NCBI GenBank assembly: GCA_014523515.1
Contig: JAATVJ010000233.1
Span: forward strand, 1 to 6,095
DNA: 6,095 bases
DNA from: Nitrososphaerales archaeon TH1177
GTDB lineage: Archaea; Thermoproteota; Nitrososphaeria; Nitrososphaerales; Nitrososphaeraceae
Reading direction: 5' to 3'
Shown: positions 1-5,708 of the stretch, in pieces
Position numbering within the stretch: the stretch's first letter is position 1
How the letters are laid out: each line of letters opens with the position of its first letter
Position numbers and translations under genes: made by a program
Notes under the pieces: generated by a model
Seen by the model: the letters and a program-made list of their open reading frames with translations, nothing else
Database searches by the model: none
What the model was told of the DNA's origin: nothing

Positions 1-2
1 CC

Positions 3-379
3 TTTTTCTGTACAGTAGATAATTCTAGTCTGACAGGATTATTTGGCACATGTGAAAGATGTATAACAAAGCTAAATCTATTTCTATATTTATGCTAAAT
101 GGATAGCACAATGTTGGTAAAAGATTAGAGACTTAACTTAGAAAATAACTTGAAAAAAGTTTATTAGAATATTATAATTTAATAACTCCTTGTAGTGGTA
201 AAATTATTCTTTTTAAATTGACATATGTATTAGCAGGTATATTACCACCTTAAATTTCTGCTTGGAGCTATGGCTTACATATATATCAAAATGGCACCAA
301 AGATCCTAAATTCATTAATGTTGCCATTATAACTGCGAATATCCAGAGCTTTTTTAGTAACATTAATTTCAAAGAATGA
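3..379 (+). pseudogene. decayed coding remnant, unidentified, truncated by window start
   Basis: This stretch reads as one protein-like sequence only if interruptions are skipped. The first frame runs from base 3 with CTVDNSSLTGLFGTCERC and a CxxC pair (codons at 51 and 60), then meets TAA at 96-98 and TAG at 126-128. It continues as RLNLENNLKK up to about 158. The sense then moves to another frame (codon 158 onward: SLLEYYNLITPCSGK, then LTYVLAGILPP), which has a TAA at 251-253. From 254 to 376 there are 41 open codons beginning ISAWSYGLHIYQNGTKDP, closed by TGA at 377. The composition (Gly, Pro, Trp and Cys well spread, few AT-rich homopolymer codons) is unlike the empty DNA that follows. 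I do not recognise the family. The CxxC pair suggests metal binding in the ancestor, but this is inference. Chance alignment of open frames cannot be excluded. Confidence 0.45.
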
Positions 380-782
380 ATTAAAGACAATTGGTTTATT
401 TGACAATTAAGATAATTTAAGATATATTTCTTCAAAACAAATTTTAATAGTTAATTTTTAATAAAACAAAATTGTTATTTTATTTAGTAACTAAAACTAT
501 ATTAAGAATGTATAAATTTATTTTTATATATATTTCTTTGTTTTTTATATGACAAGACATTATTATTTATTATTAGAAGAACCAATGTTATCATTATTTT
601 GATTAATTCTCTTTTAAATTGTTTTTAAAATTGATTTTACTAAATTTACATATTATATAATTGTTTCTGTAATATTATATACAAACTATAAAGACTTATC
701 ACATATAATAACTTATCAAAATTAAGTATTTAAATGCAAAAGAAGTATATTTTTAAAAAAAATTTTATAACTCGTAATAATC
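380..782. other. AT-rich intergenic stretch, no gene seen
   Basis: No reading frame on either strand carries protein-like composition here; stops are dense in all frames. The sequence is dominated by A and T runs. The only structure noticed is a short direct repeat, ACTTATCA at 694-701 and again at 711-718, about 100 bases upstream of the CBS gene, which may be chance in such biased DNA. Confidence 0.5.
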
Positions 783-790
783 TTTTAATA
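783..790 (+). promoter_or_regulatory. TATA-like box (box A) of the four-CBS gene
   Basis: TTTTAATA is centred about 28 bases before the ATG at 815. In archaea transcription starts roughly 25-27 bases downstream of the box, which would give a nearly leaderless mRNA starting at or just before this ATG. No Shine-Dalgarno-like sequence precedes the ATG, consistent with that reading. Confidence 0.5.
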
Positions 791-814
791 TTTATACAAT
801 TAATAAATTAATGG

Positions 815-1957
815 ATGAAGGAAGATCCAACTACAATGTTTAGAAAAATTGGCAAAAAAACAATTTCAGACTTTATTGAATCTGCCAATATAATAAATTC
901 GAATGCAAGTATCTCTAAGGTACTTGGCATTCTCATAAAAATGAATAATTACAATGTTTATTATAAAAATGGAAACAAAATTACAGCTATTAATTTAACA
1001 GACATTCTTTCAGCTAGAGATTTCAATGCTCAAAAGTTAAATTCCATTGCAAAAATTACTCCCACTATTGCAGAAGATAGCAATATTGAAGAAGCTGCCA
1101 GTATTATGAGCCATTACAGATTACGTTCTATTCCAGTAATTGAAGATGGAGAAATAATAGGTCAAATTAGTACAAAATCAATAGTTAAATCTATGGAGGA
1201 TACTGATATAAAGATTCCATCTACTAAAATAATGACTGGAAATCTAATTAGCATACATGAAACTGATCCTATATCAACTGCTAAAAACATAATGATCCGG
1301 CATAGAATTGACCATATTCCTATTATAGAAGATAATTTGAAAGGAATTGTTACTTCATTTGATATTGCAAAAATTATCCTTACTTCAGATAATATAGATA
1401 ACATATCATATGGTCGTCCAAAGAGTAAAAGACCACTTGATCTTCCTGCTAAAGGTATTGCTGAAAGGAATGTAACTACATCCAGTATAAATGATTCAGT
1501 TGCAAAGGTCATTCAATTGATGAATTCTACTAATTCGACTTACTCTATTGTTACATTAGGAGATGAAATTCAGGGAATTATAACACATAGAGATATAATC
1601 TCACTATTAGGACAAAAGATAGAAGAAGATGTACCTGTATATATAATTGGTCTGCCAGACGACTCCTTTTCTTCAGAACTAGCCAAAACGAAATTTAATA
1701 CACTTATAAAATTTCTAAAAAAGACTCTACCAGATTTAGAAGAAGCTAGATGCAGAATAAAACTAATAAGTGTTAGAGGGAAAACTAAAAGATATGAAGT
1801 TGATGTACGTATTTTCACAACAACTAATAAATATAATTACACAAATGGTGGTTTAGATCTTGCTACAATTTTCGACCAATTAAGAGACAGTTTAAAAAGG
1901 AAATTATCGCAAAAAAGTCAAAAACGCCAGAAACAATCAACAAGATATAATATTTAA
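815..1957 (+). CDS. four-CBS-domain protein with C-terminal HPF/RaiA-like domain
   Basis: A 380-residue soluble protein. Residues about 14-70, 78-127, 136-190 and 211-268 are four CBS repeats, i.e. two Bateman modules. Clear core motifs are RLRSIPVIEDGEIIG (102-116), HRIDHIPIIED (163-173) and GIITHRD (254-260). The phosphate/ribose-contacting T-x-x-D pattern is intact in repeats 3 (T180/D183) and 4 (T257/D260), is N60/D63 in repeat 1 and is degenerate in repeat 2. Repeat 1 is the most diverged. CBS modules of this type usually bind AMP, ATP or S-adenosylmethionine. Residues about 272-372 follow a beta-alpha-beta-beta-beta-alpha order: strand VPVYIIG, long helix 284-306, strands near 313-320 and 326-345, and helix 348-370 with a very basic tail (KRKLSQKSQKRQK). 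That is the topology and tail character of ribosome hibernation factors (HPF/RaiA, S30AE family); the assignment is by pattern and not by search. Inferred role: cytosolic, nucleotide-gated ribosome-associated factor. The ATG at 815 fits the TATA spacing; the ATG at 836 is an alternative that would remove seven residues. The gene stands alone, with more than 200 bases to the next gene. Confidence 0.88.
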   Translation: MKEDPTTMFRKIGKKTISDFIESANIINSNASISKVLGILIKMNNYNVYYKNGNKITAINLTDILSARDFNAQKLNSIAKITPTIAEDSNIEEAASIMSHYRLRSIPVIEDGEIIGQISTKSIVKSMEDTDIKIPSTKIMTGNLISIHETDPISTAKNIMIRHRIDHIPIIEDNLKGIVTSFDIAKIILTSDNIDNISYGRPKSKRPLDLPAKGIAERNVTTSSINDSVAKVIQLMNSTNSTYSIVTLGDEIQGIITHRDIISLLGQKIEEDVPVYIIGLPDDSFSSELAKTKFNTLIKFLKKTLPDLEEARCRIKLISVRGKTKRYEVDVRIFTTTNKYNYTNGGLDLATIFDQLRDSLKRKLSQKSQKRQKQSTRYNI

Positions 1958-2140
1958 TTTTTATTAATGGCGTGTATTTTACTTAATTCTTATTTCCTTT
2001 TATAAAATAACAAGGATGATTTACATTATACCCATCTTTAAGAAATCAATAGAAATATTGTATAATAATATATTTACCAAACTATTAAAAGTGGAATGTT
2101 AAAATAAAAAGTAAAAACTGGATTATCTAGAAAATAGACA
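1958..2140. terminator. T-rich 3' region, likely terminator of the CBS gene
   Basis: Directly after the stop the + strand carries several T tracts (about 1957-1999, including TTTTTATT, GTATTTTAC and TTCCTTTTAT), the usual form of intrinsic termination signal in archaea. There is no strong GC hairpin. The rest of the gap up to the next promoter holds no supported gene. Confidence 0.35.
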
Positions 2141-2148
2141 TATTTAAT
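2141..2148 (+). promoter_or_regulatory. TATA-like box of the small zinc-ribbon gene
   Basis: TATTTAAT is centred about 27 bases upstream of the ATG at 2172, the distance expected for a leaderless archaeal transcript. It supports independent transcription of the small gene. Confidence 0.5.
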
Positions 2149-2171
2149 AGATTCGTTTATCTATATATTAT

Positions 2172-2312
2172 ATGGATCTTGCTACTACAGATTCTATAAT
2201 GTATTGTAGTACATGTAAAGAGTATGTAGTAATAGATGTTGACGAAAAAATTCCCAAGGATTACAAATGTGTTAAATGCCATTCAGTACTTGTACAGGTT
2301 TTAGATAATTAA
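2172..2312 (+). CDS. 46-residue zinc-ribbon protein
   Basis: A complete small gene (ATG to TAA) encoding 46 residues. Two knuckles are visible: Cys12-x-x-Cys15 (YCSTCKEY) and Cys33-x-x-Cys36 (YKCVKCHS), separated by 17 residues that include an acidic turn (DVDEKIPKD). The pattern of a short strand, CxxC, an acidic loop and CxxC followed by hydrophobic strand residues (VLVQVL) is a rubredoxin-like or zinc-ribbon fold binding one Zn2+. Such mini-proteins occur widely in archaea as nucleic-acid or protein-binding modules, but the sequence gives no specific partner. A TATA-like box is correctly spaced upstream, and a T-rich tract (about 2326-2341) follows the stop, so it looks like a stand-alone transcription unit. 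The intact Cys pairs amid surrounding decay argue that it is under selection. It is short enough to be missed by default gene-length cutoffs. Confidence 0.82.
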   Translation: MDLATTDSIMYCSTCKEYVVIDVDEKIPKDYKCVKCHSVLVQVLDN

Positions 2313-2658
2313 TTGCTAAAATTTCCAAATTTTTCTTTTATATTATCCAATAATTAATACGATATTATTTTCTCATTTTTTGCTCATAAATTAAGCTAAA
2401 TCTATGCTACTTTACAGATAAAAATCTATACTTTTTGCTGCTAACCTCTTTATATTTGGAAATATTGATAAAATGTAAGACGAAGCAATACAAAATAATA
2501 AATCGAATTTTAATTGTATTCAAGATAGTATTTAATTTGAATATCTGTTATGGGTTTATATCATCTATTATATGCTTAAAATATTTGACTGAATATATGA
2601 CAAAAATGACGAATAATTTATCAATTTGACGAATACTATGACGATTTTATTTTTTTCG
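2313..2658. other. intergenic stretch with T-tract terminator and spaced repeats
   Basis: The first part (about 2326-2341) is T-rich and probably terminates the zinc-ribbon transcript. An open frame at 2435-2629 needs a TTG start, is rich in Ile, Leu, Lys and Asn as AT-rich DNA would give, and shows no motif, so I do not call it. The 3' end contains spaced TGAC-GAATA repeats listed separately. Confidence 0.5.
2586..2644 (+). repeat. helically spaced TGAC(T)GAATA direct repeats
   Basis: TGACGAATA occurs exactly at 2607-2615 and 2627-2635, starts 20 bases apart. A near copy, TGACTGAATA, lies at 2586-2595, 21 bases before the first. A partial copy, TGACGATTTT, starts at 2639. The 20-21 base period is two helical turns, which would put the copies on the same DNA face. 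They lie 16-75 bases upstream of the TATA box of the decayed HTH gene, a suitable place for operator or activator sites. Chance or simple tandem slippage is an alternative. Confidence 0.4.
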
Positions 2659-2670
2659 TTTTAAATATAA
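2659..2670 (+). promoter_or_regulatory. retained TATA-like box of the HTH pseudogene
   Basis: TTTTAAATATAA is a near-ideal archaeal box A, centred about 27 bases before the ATG at 2692. Its preservation in front of a ruined reading frame suggests either recent decay or continued transcription. Confidence 0.55.
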
Positions 2671-2691
2671 ATGTATGGTACAATAAATAGT

Positions 2692-3321
2692 ATGAATGGA
2701 GAGTCTCCCAAGAACTATGAGATTTCTATAATCCACTTTTGGCTGAAGGGATAAACTAGAGATGAAATTGCTAAAGAATCCGGCATAAGCCAAGGCAAAA
2801 TCTAACATAATAACAAATTGGCGAAACCGTTTAGGTAAATATGATGAAGATACCCCAGAGAATTCACTAAAACATCAAGATTAGAAGAAATAACTGTTGA
2901 AAATCGTGCAATTAGATTTCTAACATCTAAAACTTTACAGAAATTGAATATTCCTGAAAATGCGATTGAACAATTTCTTACGTCAATATATATATAGATT
3001 TTCTCAAAGTATAGATATGACAATGTGAATTTAAGAGATTGTTTAATGGAAATTGTCAGACTTTCATAGCAATTACCTATTTCAGATTTACGAAATTATA
3101 TGCAGACAAAAAGAGAGGGAATAACAATTAGAGAAAAAAATAAAAGATTAGGAAGAACAGATATAAATTCTTGAGAGAAAAGATTTAGCAGCTGGAGAAA
3201 AAGTAAGACTCTGAAAAATCCAAATATGACTTTAGTAGATGGTGATATTTTTTTAAATATTAAAAGTGAATCAGGAAAAGATGGCATGTCGATAGAAGGT
3301 ACAAATAGATTTACAAAATAA
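2692..3321 (+). pseudogene. decayed helix-turn-helix/coiled-coil protein, Thaumarchaeal type
   Basis: The reading frame can be followed through about 210 codons by accepting several lesions. Segment 1 (from ATG 2692) has NYEISIIHFWLKG, a TAA at 2752-2754, then TRDEIAKESGISQGK, a clear helix-turn-helix. Near 2800 the frame shifts; segment 2 (2801-2881) reads SNIITNWRNRLGKYDEDT. Near 2881 it shifts back; segment 3 has TAG at 2995 and 3067 and includes LRDCLMEIVRLS, then QLPISDLRNYMQTKREG and a charged coiled-coil. Near 3151 it shifts again (EEQI, TAA 3164, ILERKDLAAGEKVRL), and near 3211 once more (LKNPNMTLVDGDIFLNIKSE ... GKDGMSIEGTNRFTK, TAA 3319). The order of resolvase-like HTH, linker and long coiled-coil matches proteins I recall as multicopy in Nitrososphaerales, whose function is unknown and probably DNA-binding. 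The family protein usually continues further, so the 3' end is also lost. Open frames on the opposite strand (2802-3023, 3096-3287) are antisense shadows. Confidence 0.8.
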
Positions 3322-3338
3322 AATTTAAAAGTGCCTAG

Positions 3339-3351
3339 AAAAGAAATAAAA
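3339..3351 (-). terminator. T-rich tract downstream of the M50 gene
   Basis: Read on the minus strand, this segment is TTTTATTTCTTTT, about 35-50 bases beyond the stop of the AN1/M50 gene. Oligo-T tracts of this kind end transcription in archaea. It also falls at the convergent end of the HTH pseudogene. Confidence 0.35.
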
Positions 3352-3385
3352 TTTTAGTTCATATTAAGATTATATTAATTTGAAT

Positions 3386-4135
3386 CTACAGATATGACAC
3401 TATAAATAGCATCATAGTTATACCCATTGTCAAAGACCATACTATTTTATTCCAATCAAAAATTTTTTGTCCATCCAATACTCCAAATGGTAGTAAATTA
3501 AACATCGCTATCCATGCATTAAAACTTGCTCCAATGCTAAAATAAATTGAATATGGATAAAGGTATGAAAATAATAGAAATACAAACCCCATTACTAAAT
3601 TGGTTATAGGTCCAATGAGAGCAACTTTTCCTAGCTTACTCTTTTCAGAAATACCAACAATGACAGCTCCTGGTGCAATAAATTTAAAAGGAATAAATGG
3701 AATTGCAGATATTGCAGTAATAATTAAACCATACATCTCGGTCCGAAATTCAGCCCAACTTCCATAAAAATTTGCTAGAAATTTATGGGCTAATTCATGA
3801 AATAGAAAGGAAATTATAAATATAACTAAAAATTCAATTGATATATAGCGATAATTATTTAGTGACATTCCTACCAGTGACACTAAAAATGTTGCAATAA
3901 GTAAATGTTGTATTTCTGTTCTAGAGAAATTTATATTGATAGTTTTAGTAATATTATTGATTAAATTATTTTTTGCCAGCTTATCATAAGATATTGCTCT
4001 TTTTCTTTTTTCTAAATATTGATTAATAGCAGGACATACATGATTGTTTGGAAGGCGATGCTCACCACAAAAAAATTGTTTACAATAATTACATTTAAAA
4101 ACAAAATCTTGTATGTCACATAGATAACATTTCAT
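3386..4135 (-). CDS. AN1 zinc finger fused to M50 (site-2 protease-like) membrane metalloprotease
   Basis: A 249-residue integral membrane protein. Residues 1-36 form an AN1-type zinc finger with all eight ligands: Cys3, Cys6, Cys15, Cys18, Cys23, His26, His32 and Cys34. A basic linker (LEKRKRA) and a short soluble segment follow. Hydrophobic membrane segments lie near 76-93, 98-113, 134-150, 170-193, 196-213 and 231-248. The protease signature is complete: His113-Glu-Leu-Ala-His117 (HExxH, zinc and catalytic Glu114), GPITN (175-179), and NLLPFGVLDG (213-222) supplying the third zinc ligand Asp221. A PGA motif (155-157) is also present. The M50 family cuts transmembrane segments in regulated intramembrane proteolysis. 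The AN1 finger is expected to be cytosolic and may recruit substrate or a ubiquitin-like or proteasome-linked partner; this is inference. The start is set by the AN1 finger beginning at residue 3 and by a TATA-like box at proper distance. The gene is intact and divergent from the ABM pseudogene. Confidence 0.92.
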   Translation of the reverse strand: MKCYLCDIQDFVFKCNYCKQFFCGEHRLPNNHVCPAINQYLEKRKRAISYDKLAKNNLINNITKTININFSRTEIQHLLIATFLVSLVGMSLNNYRYISIEFLVIFIISFLFHELAHKFLANFYGSWAEFRTEMYGLIITAISAIPFIPFKFIAPGAVIVGISEKSKLGKVALIGPITNLVMGFVFLLFSYLYPYSIYFSIGASFNAWIAMFNLLPFGVLDGQKIFDWNKIVWSLTMGITMMLFIVSYL

Positions 4136-4160
4136 ATATAAAAAAGATATACGATTAACG

Positions 4161-4168
4161 ATTTAAAC
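4161..4168 (-). promoter_or_regulatory. TATA-like box of the AN1/M50 gene
   Basis: On the minus strand this reads GTTTAAAT, centred about 30 bases before the ATG at 4135. The spacing predicts a 5' leader of only a few bases, consistent with leaderless translation. Confidence 0.5.
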
Positions 4169-4267
4169 ACTATAGTAGTAGTAAAAGATTTAACAAAATG
4201 GATGGATGTTAAATATGGACAGATTTTGAATAAAAAATAATATTTGCATGATCAAAAAATAGTAAAT

Positions 4268-4601
4268 ATGGAAACTACAAATATTAGAAAATTTGAAAAG
4301 AGAACTAAGAGTGCTATCAGACTATTGGCCTTTTTAGAAGCAAAAAATGGAAGAGTCAGAATTAGAAAAAATATTACTTGATCTAATTCCTCCTATACTT
4401 AAAGAATCCGGAAATATTGCTTATGTTCCTCATAAATCATTAAAAAATCCTCAGGCTTTTATGTTTGATGAGCTATGGGAAAATGAAAAAGCATTAGAAG
4501 AACATTTTAAGCAACCACATATGGGTAATCTAATAGAGAAACTAAATCCACTACTGGAAAGACCTTTAGAGTTAAAGAGATATTACGAAATAATTTTTTA
4601 A
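4268..4601 (+). pseudogene. ABM-fold (putative quinol monooxygenase) gene broken by one frameshift
   Basis: The downstream open frame (ATG 4347 to TAA 4599-4601, 84 residues) has the hallmarks of the antibiotic biosynthesis monooxygenase/YgiN-like fold: ESGNIAYVPHKS, then FMFDELWENEKALEEHFKQP with the conserved His before PHMG, and a closing strand LELKRYYEIIF. It lacks the first beta strand that every family member needs. That strand is present just upstream in another frame: from ATG 4268 comes METTNIRKFEKRTKS, then AIRLLAFLEAKNGR ending at 4354. Restoring two bases in the GAAGAG run near 4352-4356 would join the halves as LEAKNGRESELEKILLDLI, an ordinary ABM sequence. Without repair the upstream frame stops at TGA 4379-4381. 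Family members are small dimeric, cofactor-free oxygenases or dimeric ferredoxin-like proteins. The rest of the domain is undamaged, so the lesion is recent, a sequencing error, or programmed. A shortened product from 4347 is possible but would not fold normally. No clean TATA box was found upstream. Confidence 0.78.
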
Positions 4602-4887
4602 GTAAATCCTATATTATATGTGGAAGATCTAAAGATATAACTCCTCTATTAAAATATTTTCCAGAAGTCATGATTTAATATTATTTTATTATTTTTTAAT
4701 AAATATATAGTTCATATGTTTGGATATTATACTTATTATAAATCAGTATAAAACTGAAATGTTATCAAAAAAATATTAGTAGGACATATTTAAAAAATAA
4801 TAATATAAAGAATTATTTTTAGAAAAAATAATTTTGCAATACTATAAATTCAATAAAAAATGAATCAAGTAGTAAATTAGTTTTTTC
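4602..4887. other. AT-rich intergenic stretch with T tracts
   Basis: Just after the ABM remnant, one frame is open for 24 codons (4604-4675, including CGRSKDITPLLKYFPEVM, TAA at 4676). It is too short to assign and could be another eroded fragment. T-rich runs at about 4675-4702 could terminate transcription from the + strand. The remainder is nearly pure A/T with no gene seen on either strand. Confidence 0.45.
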
Positions 4888-5348
4888 TTTCAAGAAATAA
4901 ATTTATTAAAATTATCGAAAATAACAAAAGAATCCCTAACATATTCTAAAAATAGAAAAATACCTAAATAGTTATTCAATTGTTTATATTCAAATCACAT
5001 TAAAATATTGATACAATATAGATAGAAATAAAACATTCTAGTTTCAGAAACTATTTGGAATTAGTATATGAATTTTATTCCCTATTTTCTGAATTTCAGC
5101 TTCATTTAGATTTATATAGATATTTCTATTAAATGTTATTCCTTTATTAATACCTCAACTTCAACAGTAATTGTTACAACTTATTAATCAATTAATGATC
5201 TGAATTTAGTTTTATATCTATTATAGAAGATTCTACAGTGACTGCTTAACATTTAATATTAGTACAATTAAACTCAGAAGAAAGAAAAATACTAAATGAT
5301 CAAGGTAGTTTAGTAGTAGATTTGATAAAATACTTCGGAAAAAACTAA
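4888..5348 (+). pseudogene. decayed coding remnant, unidentified
   Basis: Successive open segments join into a helix-rich protein if lesions are skipped. Frame from 4888: FQEINLLKLSKITKESLTYS with TAG at 4969, then LFNCLYSNHIKILIQYR and TAG at 5023. The sense moves to another frame (5022-5129): IEIKHSSFRNYLELVYEF, then YSLFSEFQLHLDLYRYFY, TAA at 5130. It moves again (5132-5198): NVIPLLIPQLQQ, TAA 5168, LLQLINQLMI. The last shift is near 5199: SEFSFISIIEDSTVTA, TAA 5247, then 32 open codons HLILVQLNSEERKILNDQGS and LVVDLIKYFGKN to TAA 5346. The 3' part is the most convincing, with mixed charged and hydrophobic residues in helical spacing. I do not recognise the family. The 5' boundary is uncertain and the first segment may be chance. 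Confidence 0.45.
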
Positions 5349-5352
5349 CTAT

Positions 5353-5454
5353 ATGAAATATTTAATTGTAACTTTAATTTTTGCTCTTCTTACATTATCT
5401 AATAATATATTATTTATTTTCTATAAGAGGATAAATGTAAATCCATTAGTATAA
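5353..5454 (+). other. short hydrophobic ORF, possible signal-peptide or membrane remnant
   Basis: ATG to TAA, 33 codons, beginning MKYLIVTLIFALLTLSNN: a lysine followed by a hydrophobic core, like a signal peptide or single membrane helix. A second open run of 53 codons in a different frame overlaps and follows it (5427-5585, including EFRIGVIYCLYGYDKFDKY, TGA 5586). Together they may be a frameshifted small secreted or membrane protein, but AT-rich DNA readily makes hydrophobic open runs, so this is weak. The rest of the gap to 5600 shows no gene. Confidence 0.25.
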
Positions 5455-5607
5455 TAGTAGAATTTAGAATAGGAGTAATTTATTGTCTATATGGTTATGA
5501 TAAATTTGACAAATATTTTTTTATTCATTTAATGAAATCTTCAATTCAATATAGAATCAGCATTATTAATCAATATTATAAGGAATGACTTTATCCTCTT
5601 TATAGAT

Positions 5608-5660
5608 CGAAAAAAAACTCTTTTCTGATCACAAATTTTTATTAAATCAAAAAAATTTCT
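5608..5660 (-). terminator. T-rich termination region of the right-edge CBS gene
   Basis: On the minus strand, downstream of the stop at 5709, two long oligo-T tracts occur: seven T at 5655-5649 and eight T at 5617-5610. Consecutive oligo-T tracts of this size are typical archaeal terminators. No strong hairpin is seen. Confidence 0.45.
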
Positions 5661-5708
5661 TTTTGAACATAGTAAATATGATTTCTTTCTTCAGATATAA
5701 TAAAATCT

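Noticed and set aside
1162..1818. Open frames on the minus strand inside the four-CBS gene (1162-1512 and 1570-1818)
   Set aside because: They lie wholly antisense to a gene with clear domain motifs and have no motif of their own.
2435..2629. 64-codon open frame on the plus strand
   Set aside because: It needs a TTG start, lacks a spaced promoter or motif, and has the Ile/Leu/Lys/Asn bias expected from AT-rich non-coding DNA.
2586..2644. CRISPR-like array
   Set aside because: The repeats are only 9-10 bases with about 11-base gaps and no cas genes are nearby.
2802..3287. Minus-strand open frames of 73 and 63 codons
   Set aside because: They are antisense to the recognisable HTH/coiled-coil pseudogene and show no protein family features.
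4347..4601. Treating the 84-residue frame as a complete ABM protein
   Set aside because: It lacks the first beta strand of the fold, and that strand is found just upstream in another frame, so a frameshifted gene is the better explanation.
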